Part shown: positions 43,171 to 53,700 of the stretch, piece by piece
How the letters are laid out: the number at the start of each line of letters is the position of its first letter
Position numbering within the stretch: the stretch's first letter is position 1
DNA from: an uncultured bacterium
GTDB lineage: Bacteria; Chloroflexota; Anaerolineae; J036; Brachytrichaceae
Direction of reading: 5' to 3'
NCBI GenBank assembly: GCA_903873965.1
Contig: CAIQQO010000076.1
Coordinates: 1-64,000 of the forward strand
Length of the DNA stretch: 64,000 nucleotides
Notes under the pieces: model-generated
What the model was told of the DNA's origin: nothing
The model's input: the letters and a program-made list of their open reading frames with translations, nothing else
Databases searched by the model: none
Made by a program: the position numbers and the translations under genes

Positions 43171-43179
43171 AATGAACTC

Positions 43180-43203
43180 ACTTTAATCTCCAGTCTCTAG
43201 TCC
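43180..43203. repeat. Family B heptad remnant
   Basis: CTTTAATCTCCAGTCTCTAG is a reverse-strand version of the GAGATTG heptad seen at 4348, 20144 and 24831. It lies just beyond the stop of the enolase-superfamily gene. Confidence 0.4.
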
Positions 43204-43208
43204 GTTTC

Positions 43209-44474
43209 CTACGACCACAGTCGATCCCACGAATCCAGCTTGTCCCACGCCGTCGTCGGCTCGAAGTAGCCTGTATCCTCGGGATGCAGGTGCTGCTTAA
43301 TTTCCTCTTCGTTCAACTCGATGCCCAACCCCGGCGTTTCCGGCACGGCGATGTAGCCGTTCTGGATCAAGGGCTTCGGGATGCCGGTCACCAGGTTGTC
43401 CCAGTACGGCGTGTCGGCGAAGTGGTGTTCAAGCGCGATGAAGTTCTCCGTCGCTGCGGCACAATGCACCGCAGCCATCGTCGACACAGGGGTGCCGGCC
43501 ATGTGTAACGCCATGCTGACGCCGTACTCCTGCGCCAGGTCGCCGATCTTCTTCGTCTCCAGAATACCGCCCGATGTCGCAATGTCGGGATGACATACGG
43601 AAATCGCGCCGGCCTGGAACAGCTTGAGGAAGTCTTCTTTCAGGTAGATGTCCTCGCCGGTACACACGGGCGTTCGCAACGCCTTGCGCATCAACACCCA
43701 CTGCTCGGTCAACTGCCATGGCACCATATCCTCCAGCCATGCCAGGTTAAACGGCTCCATCGCATCACCCAGGCGAATGCAGTCTTCGACGCCGATGTGA
43801 CCAAAATGATCAGCTGCGATCGGAATATCGTAGCCCACGACTTCGCGCACGGCGGCGACATAGTCCACAAGCCAGTCAATGCCGATCTCGGTCAGGCGAA
43901 TGTGCGTGAACGGGTGCATGACGCTGCGTGTATCCAGCATGCCTGCGGGTGATGACAGCGCGCCCGGAATTTCAAGCAAAGGTTCGATGCCCACGTCCAT
44001 CTTCAGCATCGTAAAACCACGATCCATGCGTCCCTTAAGCATGGCGCCCATCGCTTCGCCAGTCGGCTCGTTGGGCGTGTCGCAATACAACCGGATGCGG
44101 TCGCGGAATTTACCGCCCGCGAGCTGATACGCCGGGACGCCGTACGCCTTGCCGGCCAGGTCCATCAGCGCCATCTCAATCGCGCACACGCCGCCACCCT
44201 GGCGCGCATGTCCGCCGAATTGCTTGATCTTGCGAAAGATCTTGTCCACGTTGCACGGGTTCTCGCCGACCAGGCGCGACTTCAGCATCAGGGCATACGT
44301 CTTGCTGGCGCCATCGCGCACTTCGCCCAATCCATAGATTCCCTGGTTGGTGTCGATGCGGATCAACGGGCAGCGCCCGATCGGAATGCGCGTGGTTACA
44401 GCACGAATATCGGTAATGCGCAGATCGCTCGGGCGCGAATGCGTGCGGACATTGTCTTCTGGAATAGCACTCAT
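43209..44474 (-). CDS. Mandelate racemase/muconate lactonizing enzyme family protein
   Basis: Enolase-superfamily enzyme of 421 residues with an N-terminal capping domain (ITDIRAVTTRIPIGRCPLIR) and TIM barrel. Metal-ligand and catalytic features are TMLKMDVGIE, IPIAADHFGHIGVEDCIRL, NLAWLEDMVPW, PVCTGEDIYL and, on later strands, SVCHPDIATSGGILETKK and ALHMAGTPVSTMAAVH. These fit sugar-acid dehydratases (for example galactonate or mannonate type); the exact substrate is not evident. ATG 44474 has GGAG 11 nt upstream; a longer frame overlaps the divergent tyrS promoter. A single-gene unit. Confidence 0.87.
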   Translation of the reverse strand: MSAIPEDNVRTHSRPSDLRITDIRAVTTRIPIGRCPLIRIDTNQGIYGLGEVRDGASKTYALMLKSRLVGENPCNVDKIFRKIKQFGGHARQGGGVCAIEMALMDLAGKAYGVPAYQLAGGKFRDRIRLYCDTPNEPTGEAMGAMLKGRMDRGFTMLKMDVGIEPLLEIPGALSSPAGMLDTRSVMHPFTHIRLTEIGIDWLVDYVAAVREVVGYDIPIAADHFGHIGVEDCIRLGDAMEPFNLAWLEDMVPWQLTEQWVLMRKALRTPVCTGEDIYLKEDFLKLFQAGAISVCHPDIATSGGILETKKIGDLAQEYGVSMALHMAGTPVSTMAAVHCAAATENFIALEHHFADTPYWDNLVTGIPKPLIQNGYIAVPETPGLGIELNEEEIKQHLHPEDTGYFEPTTAWDKLDSWDRLWS

Positions 44475-44531
44475 CTTGGTAGTCACTCCACTTTCTAAAA
44501 ACGCAAAGTTAGACTTCAACATCTTTAATTC

Positions 44532-44537
44532 TATAAT
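44532..44537 (+). promoter_or_regulatory. -10 element of a leaderless tyrS transcript
   Basis: A perfect TATAAT at 44532-44537 lies only 7 nt before the tyrS ATG at 44545, so transcription should start at or within a base of the ATG. The -35 region (TTAGAC) matches poorly. No Shine-Dalgarno is possible in that space. Confidence 0.6.
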
Positions 44538-44544
44538 CAGTTGC

Positions 44545-45774
44545 ATGAACGCAACATCCCTGACTTTAGACGAGCAAGTAGCCCTGTTGATGCAAGGCAC
44601 GGAATACGGCGATGAACAGACCGCCCGCAATATGGCAACCGAGTTGCGCAACCGGCTGGCCGAGGGCCGCCCCCTGCGCGTATACTGTGGCTACGACCCC
44701 CGCACCAGCGACTTGCACATCGGACACACCATCACCATGCGCAAGCTGCGCCAGTTTCAGGAACTCGGTCACCACGTCATCTTCTTGATCGGCAACTACA
44801 CCAGCCTGCTCGGCGACCCGTCCGATCAGGATAAGTTGCGCCCTACCCTGACCGCAGAACAGGTCGCGCAAAACGCCCGCACCTACTCCGAACAAGCCTT
44901 CAAGATTCTCGACCGCGAGAAAACCCAGATTCGCTTCAACGCCGAGTGGCTCGGTGAACTCAGCTTCCTCGAAGTCATCCGACTGGCACAGAACTTCACG
45001 GTGCAACAGTTCATGACGCGCGAGAACTTTGCGCAACGCATTCAGAAGGGCGATGCGATTCATCTCCATGAAACCTTCTACAGCCTGATGCAGGGCTACG
45101 ACGCCGTCGCGCTGGAGACCGACGTTCAAGTCGGTGGCACTGATCAACTCTTCAACATTCTGACAGCCGGGCGCAAGCTGCAGGAAGCCCACGGACAGAA
45201 ACCGCAGATCGGCATTTTCGTGCAGATTCTGCCCGGCACCGATGGCGTCATCAAGATGTCGAAGTCACTTGGCAACCACATCCCGATTCTGAGCACGCCG
45301 GAAGACATGTATGGCAAAGTGATGAGTATCCCCGATGCCGCGATGCCGATCTACTTCAAACTGGCCACGCGCTACACCCCAGACCAGATCGCGCAGATCG
45401 AGGCCAGTCTGAAGCACGGCACAGCGCACCCGCGTAACGTCAAGATGGAACTGGCACGCGAAATCGTGGCGATCTTCCACGATGATGCAGCCGCGCTGCG
45501 CGCAGAGGAACACTTCCGAACCGTGTTCCAGCAACGCGAGGCGCCGACTGATATGCCTTCTTATCTCGTCAACGGAACAGCCACTGTCACCGAAATCATG
45601 GTGGCCACTAAACTGGCGCCGTCGAAGAACGAAGCGCGTCGGTTGATCAGCGGCGATGGCGTGACCCTCGATGGACGCAAGGTCAGTGATCCGCTTGAAG
45701 TAGTGAGCCCACCCGATAGCGGCATCGTGTTACAAGTTGGCAAGCGCCGGTTCGTCAGGTTGGTTAAAGCGTAG
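44545..45774 (+). CDS. tyrS: Tyrosyl-tRNA synthetase
   Basis: Class I aminoacyl-tRNA synthetase for tyrosine, 409 residues, TyrRS of the TyrRZ-like bacterial form. HIGH-type motif is DLHIGHTITM (about residue 55), KMSKS is VIKMSKSLGNH (about 236), and tyrosine-binding elements are LIGNYTSLLGDP and VGGTDQLFN. A C-terminal S4-like RNA-binding domain runs from about residue 340 (TKLAPSKNEARRLISGDGVTLDGRKV). ATG 44545 is chosen as the residue where homology-like sequence begins, and a TATAAT 7 nt upstream implies a leaderless message; the frame continues upstream to 44347 without coding character. No T-box is present. Confidence 0.95.
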   Translation: MNATSLTLDEQVALLMQGTEYGDEQTARNMATELRNRLAEGRPLRVYCGYDPRTSDLHIGHTITMRKLRQFQELGHHVIFLIGNYTSLLGDPSDQDKLRPTLTAEQVAQNARTYSEQAFKILDREKTQIRFNAEWLGELSFLEVIRLAQNFTVQQFMTRENFAQRIQKGDAIHLHETFYSLMQGYDAVALETDVQVGGTDQLFNILTAGRKLQEAHGQKPQIGIFVQILPGTDGVIKMSKSLGNHIPILSTPEDMYGKVMSIPDAAMPIYFKLATRYTPDQIAQIEASLKHGTAHPRNVKMELAREIVAIFHDDAAALRAEEHFRTVFQQREAPTDMPSYLVNGTATVTEIMVATKLAPSKNEARRLISGDGVTLDGRKVSDPLEVVSPPDSGIVLQVGKRRFVRLVKA

Positions 45775-45816
45775 TGTGTAGCGGCGGATATCGACACCCT
45801 CGCCAATGGCAGAGGT

Positions 45817-46005
45817 GTGGCAAAAGTCGCGCGCCCAGTGAAGAGCTACACGGCGACGGCCAGTCAACCACGCAGCATGTCTATTCGCCGCATCTACTGT
45901 CCGATGATCGAGATCAAGCAGTTTCCTGTGCCGCCACCTCAGTTGCGTCCTGAAGTGGCGGCATGGTTACAACAACAAAAATCGCGTAGCGCGCTTTCGC
46001 GCTAG
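45817..46005 (+). CDS. Possible small protein in the tyrS-GH38 gap
   Basis: A 62-codon frame starting at GTG with AGAGG 1 nt upstream, product ending AAWLQQQKSRSALSR and rich in Pro, Arg and Ser; one Cys. It overlaps the stop of the convergent mannosidase gene by 4 nt. The C-terminal half (IEIKQFPVPPPQLRPEVAAW) looks somewhat protein-like, but no domain is recognised; it may be a remnant of a longer gene. Confidence 0.3.
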   Translation: MAKVARPVKSYTATASQPRSMSIRRIYCPMIEIKQFPVPPPQLRPEVAAWLQQQKSRSALSR

Positions 46006-48683
46006 GCCTCTTCAATCAATCCGCACGGCTTGACCGTGATGCCCTTGCTACCACGCTTCACCTTGAGCGTGGTTATTTCAAACGGTTTTAGTTCCACGCG
46101 CGTCAGTTCCGCCCCTTCCAGCGTCAACGTAGTCATCGTGGTCATACCGACAGATTCCACCAGCCGCACGATCAAAGCGTCCTCGTCTTCGGCTTTGCGC
46201 AAGGCGCCCAGTTGCACTGTTTGCGGCGTCACCTGCAGGAAGGGCGCAACAGCATGCGCGACGTCCAGCCGCGGCGTCGGCGGAAAGAACGCGGCAAACA
46301 CGTCAAAGGGCTGGTTCAGTTCCAGAGCCGCCGGCATCAGCGTGTTCGTCACCTCGGCAGGTTGCCCGATCACAATTCGGAAGCGCGTGTCAATCTGGCC
46401 CTGATCCTGAAACGTGTGGTGCTCATTGGCTTCAATCGCTTGATCGCCCCAGCGCGTATGCACTGCGCCGCGCGCGACGCTCAGTCCCACCGTGCCATCG
46501 GGTGTTACTGCGAAGCCATACTGCCCGTTATTGGCTACACCCACCGCAAGTTTCTTGGGTTTTGATTTCTTGGCCACAGCCTTGGCAGCACCTTGCGCCT
46601 CGATTGCGCGCGGCGTGCTGTCGCCTTCGTCCAGGCGCAACCAGCGGTTCTGCGAATGCTCACTGCCATCGGCGGCGCGATTCGCGATGCCATACGGCAC
46701 TTCGCACGTCACCAGCGGATTGGGCAGATCAAATGGCAATACCAGCTTGGCCATCTTGCGGCGCTCCTGCCAATGCAGGCGTGTGTTGATATCAATGTGC
46801 GGCAGATCGGCATACAGTGTGAACTGAATACTGGCCTTCGACTGCCCCCAACTGGTCAAGCCCTCAATGGTGACCGCCAGTTCACGCGACATACCCGCAG
46901 GCAGTAATTCACCTGCCGCCGGCAAAATGCGCAACGGCGCCCCGGTTTCTGCCATTTCACCGGCCCATTGCGCGCCAACCTGCGCGGGTGTCAATGGCGC
47001 GAATTCACCGACCGTAGTATTGAAATCCGCATTGCTATCGCCGCCCCAGGCATCGCCTGTATCGCGCATGGCTGCAAACCGCACCGGCCCATGCAACAAT
47101 TCGCGCTCGGTACTCTTCTCGACTAGCGAAACCAGCGCAGCCGACTTATGCGAGAACGTCGCCTTCAACCAGCGGTTCTCCACCACGATCTCCGTCGCGC
47201 TCTGGTGCAATTGCAGCGGGCCCGACGCGACGCGCCGCGACGGCTTAGTATTCGTGCGCACCACATAGCGCCGCACGGACATGGCGGGCATATCGGCGAT
47301 AAAGTGCAGGTGCGGCTGGAATCCGCCGCTCGTTTGTTCGTAAGCGCCACCCCCAGTCTGGCACGGCGTCAGTTGCCCTTCGTCGTCCTGCAGGATAAAA
47401 GGGTGTCGTCCGGGCGGTGGGCGATAGTCAATGACAAAATGGCCACTCACCGCTGCTTTCATCGGGTAGGGGTGTGGGTTAAACACGTACAGCGGTATCG
47501 TCCCCGGGTCCGGCTTCACGGCAGGCGTCAGGGCGTTTTGCGCCCGGAAGGTGATCTGGTCCGCGATGTTCGTCGCATACCCAAAGTAGTCCATCACGCC
47601 AGGCAGCGCCGTCTCTGCCAGTGAACCGCACAGCGTGTCGTGGAAGGTGTTAAACAACGCCGCTTTCCACGCCTTGCGTAATCGGCTGGCCGGATATGGC
47701 ACGCCCGTGCGCCACCATGCCACTGTCGCCCATTTTTCGGCGCTGCTGATTGCCGCTTCCGCGTGACGCATCGCGCGCTTGATCGGCGCTACCGACGTGT
47801 AACAGCCGGCAAAAGTGCGCTGCAGTTCGTCCTGATGAACCGGTATCGACTCCATGGGCAGCTGAGTTGTCAGCCGTTCAAGATACGCCTCGGGCGTACT
47901 GTGAATCACCTGCACGTCGTTCGTCTCGGCTATCAACGCGCGCAGTTGCAGCAGATCGGCACGCGTCGGCCCACCGCCATGGTCGCCTAGTCCCCACAGC
48001 ACCAACACGTCTCGTCCGGTCTGGCGCGCCTGAGCAATACCGTTGAGCGCCTGGTCCCGCGCCGTCTGCACGCCGGGGACGGGTGTATCGGCAGGCCCTG
48101 TGCAATACCATCCCGTGTCGGGGCGCAGCGTCAGCACGCGCGCGCCGTCATGCCCCTGCCACTGGTAAAGCGGCGCCGGCAACGTCAGTTGATGCTGCAC
48201 AGGTCGGCAATGAATATACATGTCAAAACCGGACTGCTTCAGTATCTGGGGCAGGCTCGCGGGATGCCCAAAGGTATCGAAGTTGTACGCCACCGTCGGT
48301 TTGACTCCAAAGCGGCTCGAGAAGTAACGCCTTCCCTCCTGGATCTGTTGCACAATCGACTCGCCGCCCGACATGTTCAAATCAGGTTGCAGGTACCAGC
48401 CGCCGGCGATATGCCAGCGCCCCTGCTTGACGTGTTTGCGTATTCGGTCAAACAGCGCAGGGTCGTTGTCCTCGATCACTTCGTACAGGATGCTTTCGTT
48501 GTGGTTAAAAACAAATTCCGGGAATTCATCCAGTATGTCGGCGGCCGTGTGGAAGGTCGATATCGCTTCGCGCGCGCCCTCCTGCCATGTCCACATCCAC
48601 ACGGGATCGATATGCGCCTGGCACACCAGGTGTACGGTTGCACGGTCATCAGTGGTCGTCTTATTATTCTTTTCTCTAGCCAT
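46002..48683 (-). CDS. GH38 alpha-mannosidase
   Basis: Glycoside hydrolase family 38 retaining alpha-mannosidase, 893 residues, cytoplasmic by the absence of a signal peptide. The zinc site begins with VCQAHIDPVWMW (H24, D26), the nucleophile Asp is in AYNFDTFGHPASLP (D136) and further zinc-site His lies in VLWGLGDHGGGPTRADL. A long beta-sandwich C-terminal half follows (about residues 480-890), with VSLVEKSTERELLHG typical of the family. It removes alpha-mannose from glycans or oligosaccharides. ATG 48683 has AAGGA nearby. It follows mutL by 78 nt on the same strand; no mannan transport genes are adjacent. Confidence 0.93.
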   Translation of the reverse strand: MAREKNNKTTTDDRATVHLVCQAHIDPVWMWTWQEGAREAISTFHTAADILDEFPEFVFNHNESILYEVIEDNDPALFDRIRKHVKQGRWHIAGGWYLQPDLNMSGGESIVQQIQEGRRYFSSRFGVKPTVAYNFDTFGHPASLPQILKQSGFDMYIHCRPVQHQLTLPAPLYQWQGHDGARVLTLRPDTGWYCTGPADTPVPGVQTARDQALNGIAQARQTGRDVLVLWGLGDHGGGPTRADLLQLRALIAETNDVQVIHSTPEAYLERLTTQLPMESIPVHQDELQRTFAGCYTSVAPIKRAMRHAEAAISSAEKWATVAWWRTGVPYPASRLRKAWKAALFNTFHDTLCGSLAETALPGVMDYFGYATNIADQITFRAQNALTPAVKPDPGTIPLYVFNPHPYPMKAAVSGHFVIDYRPPPGRHPFILQDDEGQLTPCQTGGGAYEQTSGGFQPHLHFIADMPAMSVRRYVVRTNTKPSRRVASGPLQLHQSATEIVVENRWLKATFSHKSAALVSLVEKSTERELLHGPVRFAAMRDTGDAWGGDSNADFNTTVGEFAPLTPAQVGAQWAGEMAETGAPLRILPAAGELLPAGMSRELAVTIEGLTSWGQSKASIQFTLYADLPHIDINTRLHWQERRKMAKLVLPFDLPNPLVTCEVPYGIANRAADGSEHSQNRWLRLDEGDSTPRAIEAQGAAKAVAKKSKPKKLAVGVANNGQYGFAVTPDGTVGLSVARGAVHTRWGDQAIEANEHHTFQDQGQIDTRFRIVIGQPAEVTNTLMPAALELNQPFDVFAAFFPPTPRLDVAHAVAPFLQVTPQTVQLGALRKAEDEDALIVRLVESVGMTTMTTLTLEGAELTRVELKPFEITTLKVKRGSKGITVKPCGLIEEA

Positions 48684-48761
48684 ATTTCCTTCTCAATTGC
48701 TCTTGCGCCTTTCATCTTGCAATGAAAGCGGCAGCATAGCTTGGTATCTCATTGGAGTCAT

Positions 48762-50663
48762 TTAACCCACCCTCCCAAATGCGCGTTCCAGTTGCGTCAC
48801 CCCGATCTGAATCATGGTCGGGCGGCCGTGCGGGCAAGTGCGCGGCGAATCGCACGCTTCCAGGTCGCGCACCAGCGCCTGCATCTCGCTATAGGCCAGT
48901 ACCCGTCCGGCCTTGATCGACATGCGTTTGCACACGCGCCTCACGATGCGCGCCTCCATATCTTTGTGCAGCGGGGCGTCTCCCATCTCCAGGTCGGCCA
49001 CAATCTCGCGTATGGCGGCCGTGATGTCATCCTGCGCCATCACGGCGGGCACGGAGCGCACCAGAAAGGTGTTCGCTCCAAAGTGATCGATGTCAAAGCC
49101 AATCTCGCGTAGCAGGTCGAGGTTGCCGTGCAGTTGATACGCACTGTCCGCGGGGATGTCGACCGGAACGGGATCGAGCAGTCGTTGTGACGTCGCCGCA
49201 CCTAGCTCGCGCGCCGTCATCATTTTTTCGTACATGATACGCTCGTGCGCTGCATGCTGGTCGATCAGATACAACCCTTCAGGCCCTTCCGCAATAATGA
49301 AACTGGTCGCCAATTGGCCCAGGATGCGCAATGCGGGCAATTGCGCGCGCATCGTGGGTTTGACAGGCAGCGTCGATGGCTCGGCATCGCTGTAAGATGG
49401 CTGATCGCTGGTTGACGGACCGGTTGCATCCGGCGCCACATGGCGCGCAATGCCTATTCGTTCCCATGCCTCGGCGCCGCTCAATGTCGGTTGTTGTCCG
49501 GTCCACGCCCTCAGCATTGGGTTTCCGCCGTTCACGGCTCCCGCTTCAGTCGCTGTACCTGACAACAGTTCCGTCATCCCTGAACTCGAGTCTCCGGTCG
49601 TGCCACTCGGATGGCTCGGCACCCCAGTAGGAAGGCTAAACACACTCGGCGGTTCCGGCGCCGGCAGATGTTCCAGCAGCGCTGTACGCACCGCCCGCAT
49701 CACGGCGCTGAAGGCACTCTCCGCATCCCGGAATCGCACCTCTGCCTTCGCTGGGTGTACGTTAACATCAACTTCCTCCGGCGCCACCTGCAACATGATC
49801 ACCGCAATCGGATACCGTCCGGTCATCAACAGCGTGTGATATGCCCGCACCACGGCATACGCCAGTTTGACATCCTGCACCGGCCTGCCATTCACAAACA
49901 GGGTGATCTTGTTGCGATTGCCATGATCCAGCGCCGGTAATGCCGTGTAGCCGTGCACGCTCATTCCTCCCATGACGCCTGTTTTCTCTTCGCCCACAGG
50001 GATCATCTGCTCGACTGACGATGCGCCGTATATCTCGATCAGGACATCACGCATGTTGCCTGTGCCGAGTGATTGGAAAGTGCGGCGACCGTCATGGTGG
50101 AGTGTGAAGCGGATGTGGGGATAGGCCAGCGCATAGCGCGTTACGATGCCGTCTATGTGGCCCCGTTCGGTCTGGGTGGATTTGAGGAATTTGAGGCGCG
50201 CCGGCACGCGGGCAAATAGATGCTCTACTGTCATCGTTGTGCCTGGGTTGCGCCCAATGCTTTCCTCGCTGATGAACTTGCCATTGTCAATCCGCACAAG
50301 TGTGCCAACAGTCTCATCCACATGCCGCGTGCTGCACGTCAACGTACTCACGGACGCGATACTGGCCAGCGCCTCGCCGCGAAAGCCTAGCGTCATGATG
50401 TGCGAAAGATCATCGACCGACTGTAGTTTGCTCGTGGCATGGTGCGCAAATGCCAGCACCGCTTCTGACTTGTGGATACCGCTGCCATCGTCAGTGACGC
50501 GAATGAGACGGCGGCCGCCTTCGCTGCACTCGATGCGTATATCATGCGCGCCGGCATCGATGGCGTTCTCCATCATCTCCTTGATCACCGAGGCCGGGCG
50601 CTCCACCACTTCGCCCGCCGCAATGCGCGCTACCAGTGTCTCGGACAGTATCTGAATAGGCAT
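48762..50663 (-). CDS. mutL: DNA mismatch repair protein MutL
   Basis: GHKL ATPase that couples MutS mismatch recognition to strand incision. The 633-residue product has the ATP-site motifs ENAIDAGAHDIRIE, VTDDGSGI and TLGFRGEALASI in residues 30-105, then a variable Ser/Thr/Pro linker (about 340-430) and the C-terminal dimerisation domain. The endonuclease motif DQHAAHERIMYE (about residue 470) is intact, so strand nicking without MutH is expected. The C-terminal CPHGRP element is also present. mutS is not in the window. It lies between the Dna2-like helicase and the mannosidase in a leftward series, 57 nt after the helicase stop. Confidence 0.95.
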   Translation of the reverse strand: MPIQILSETLVARIAAGEVVERPASVIKEMMENAIDAGAHDIRIECSEGGRRLIRVTDDGSGIHKSEAVLAFAHHATSKLQSVDDLSHIMTLGFRGEALASIASVSTLTCSTRHVDETVGTLVRIDNGKFISEESIGRNPGTTMTVEHLFARVPARLKFLKSTQTERGHIDGIVTRYALAYPHIRFTLHHDGRRTFQSLGTGNMRDVLIEIYGASSVEQMIPVGEEKTGVMGGMSVHGYTALPALDHGNRNKITLFVNGRPVQDVKLAYAVVRAYHTLLMTGRYPIAVIMLQVAPEEVDVNVHPAKAEVRFRDAESAFSAVMRAVRTALLEHLPAPEPPSVFSLPTGVPSHPSGTTGDSSSGMTELLSGTATEAGAVNGGNPMLRAWTGQQPTLSGAEAWERIGIARHVAPDATGPSTSDQPSYSDAEPSTLPVKPTMRAQLPALRILGQLATSFIIAEGPEGLYLIDQHAAHERIMYEKMMTARELGAATSQRLLDPVPVDIPADSAYQLHGNLDLLREIGFDIDHFGANTFLVRSVPAVMAQDDITAAIREIVADLEMGDAPLHKDMEARIVRRVCKRMSIKAGRVLAYSEMQALVRDLEACDSPRTCPHGRPTMIQIGVTQLERAFGRVG

Positions 50664-50720
50664 AGTTCTGATACGTAATATGTAAAACGTGACTGAGTGT
50701 CACAGGGCATGGCCGCCGCC

Positions 50721-53700
50721 TCAGGTGAGAAGTTTGGTGTTAAAGGTGCTGACAAGACCGCCTTGTGCCTGGATGAACTGTAATAAGTCGGCATAGATGG
50801 GTTGCGATTGCAGTACTTCCGCCACGCCCAGAATGATCAGGTGTTTGCGCGCGCGGGTAATCGCCACGTTCAATTTGCGATCGACATTTGCCGCAGGATT
50901 GAGCGATTGGATGGTATCCATCTGGGATACGTGGTTTACGGCCATCGACATCAGGATAATGTCACGTTGGCTGCCCTGAAAGCGCTCCACGGTGTCGATC
51001 GTCATGTTTTTTCCCTGCAGGGCCGACGGCAGGCGTTTTCGAATCTCCGATATTTGTGCGCGAAAGGGTGTAATCACGCCGACGGTCTCTTCCGGGTCAA
51101 AGCTCTTGCCATAGACGCGGTAAATCGTTTCCAGCAAAACCGCGATGCGTTGTGCTTCCTCGATATGCGTGCGCATCTGACGTTCTCTGTTCGAAGGGAT
51201 GAACAGGACGCGCGATGATGCGATAGTCTTCTCGATGTCATCGCGCGACACAGCCGAGAAATTCTGAGCTACGGCTGTCTGCTCAGCCTTCATCGTGCGC
51301 AGGCGACCGTCATAGAAACGGCTGCTGGGAAAGTCCTGTATCTTCTCATGCATGCGCCCCTGCTTTTCAAGCATCGCAAAGGCATGAGTCCAGCCGTTGA
51401 CCTTGCATACCTCGAGCAAACGCTCAAACAAAGAAACGCGCAGGTCTTTGATGCCGAGTGACAACAAATTCGGATCGGTCACCGTTGTCTGTTCAATGGT
51501 TTGTGCGATGACCGCCGGCAACTGTTTTTCGTCGCCGATCAGGATGAAGCGTTTCACATCAGTCAACAAACCTGCAAGATGAGGTTCAAGCAATTGCGAC
51601 GCTTCATCGATGATGGCCACGTCGAATTGTTTATATCCCAGCAACTCCGTTCGGTTCAGCGCGGTAGATATCGTTGTCACAAACACGCGCGTGTTCTGTA
51701 TCTTCTGGCGCGTTTCATCAACGCTCTTCTTACGCGAGAATTCATCGAGGCAGGTGTTCACGTCTTTGAGGCCGTCACTGTTACCCAAACGCAGAAAGTC
51801 GACTCCCTTCATTCCCTCAAGCACTTCGCAGATTTCAGACACGGCGCGATTGGTATAAGCCAGCAACAACACATTGTCGCGCGTGTTTTTATACAGAAGC
51901 TCTATCATCGTCTTCAGCATCATGCGCGTCTTGCCGGTGCCGGGCGGGCCCTGCAACAGGAAGTAGTCCTGTGCTTCTAGCGCCGCTTTCAACACTTTTC
52001 TCTGGTGATCATCGAGGTCGACAGTCGGCAGCGGCGCCGACCACGGCACAGTGCGAGGTTTAGTCTTGCCAAGTAATAAGTTGCGCTTCGCGGGTGTCGC
52101 CCGGATAAATCGCGCCAGCGCCTTATACTGCACCGTGAAGCCGTTTTCGAACATATCGGATTCCACAGCCCAGAAACCGCGCGCATCCAGTTGCAACTCG
52201 CCGCTGCGTATTTCAATTTCGATAGCCGCAGCGCTGACTTTGCGCAGATTGCCTCTCAGCAATTGACTGCGCAGCGGATCGGCTGTGCCATCTTCGTTGT
52301 GCTTATAGATGACGACGGCATCGCCTTCGCGAAAACTTGTGGGCGCCATTTCACCCTTGCGACTCGAATGGAAATAGGCCATCTTGGTATCGCGGTCATA
52401 GCGCTCAAACATGAGGTTAGGAATGGCGCCATATCCTGCTTCTTTCGACGACAAATCATTCAACCACAGTGCCGCAAAACCATTCTGATTCGAATCCGGA
52501 TCGGAACTCCCAATGCGCGCCATCATGTGTTCGCGCGCGATCAACATGCTGAAGGCTTCGAAATAGGCGCGTTCCTGTGGAGATACTGCTGCCAGAGCGC
52601 GCTCCAGGACGACAATATCGCTAATGATATATGGTGGCGCGTCAGCGATGTTCGCCCTGTTGATCTGCCGTAATGGTGTCGCATCGCCATTTGCGATCGC
52701 CCACTCGTTCATGACAATCCTGTTTCGCAGGTTGACAATACTGCGACGCAATACTGGCGTAACTTCCACTGTGCGCATCGGACTGATAGGGTCTGCCGAG
52801 AACAGGATATTTTCTGTGACTGTAAGATCAGGATTGGTAGACTGCATGATCAGGTTGTAACAGGCGGCCTGCGCCAACTGCGTCGACCAGACGCGCACAG
52901 ACATGGGTACGCCATCAACGACCACACTATAGTAGGTATTGACCGGTTTCCCGCTCTTCAGTTCGATAATCTGTTTTTGCAAAGGTTGTTGACTATCAAC
53001 CAACGCATCAAGTCGTCCTTGAATACCATACTTGCTTGACAAAAACGTAGCTTCAACATCAATGCGACGTCCAGCCAATTTCGTTACTTCTCTCTGTAGC
53101 GTTGTGAATTGCTTTCTTACATCGTCGCGCAGAGTGGCATCGTGGTTAGGGCCAAGCAGGGTCAACGCGGTCGCATTTTGCCGCGCAGCACGATCATAGC
53201 AACTCTCAAAGGACGCACCCGGGTCTTTGATGAGATAGCCAAAGATTAAACCAACCATATTGCCCTTAACCATAGGCTCGGTCGTGGTGCTATCCAGAAA
53301 ACGACCAGCCAGATTAATCATCGAGTTGGCGCTATTCTGCAGGAAACAATTCGCAATGGCTGTGGCGTCGATCAGAATATCGGGCTCGACCACCACCACG
53401 CTGTCAGCGGTCGTGGTGTATACATCTTTGCGGAGAGCATGAAGCGCCGAGATGGCCACCGTGGCATACTGGCGCAGTGCCACGTCCTGCCAGTCAGAGC
53501 CAAGTTCAACCGTAATCTGATCCAGCGTTTGCGGCGACTCGACGCCACAGATGATTCTGCGCCCCTGAGCACCAGGTTCACCAATGCCAATAACCACGCC
53601 GCGCATCCATGTAATCTCGTTAAGGGGCAGCGCCGACTGCACCGGCAACTCCACATTCACCACTGCAGCAAGTTGCTGTTGAAGCACCTCGGGGATGGGT

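Noticed and set aside
44566..45192. A 208-codon minus-strand frame opposite tyrS
   Set aside because: Shadow of tyrS; no supporting motif or start signal.
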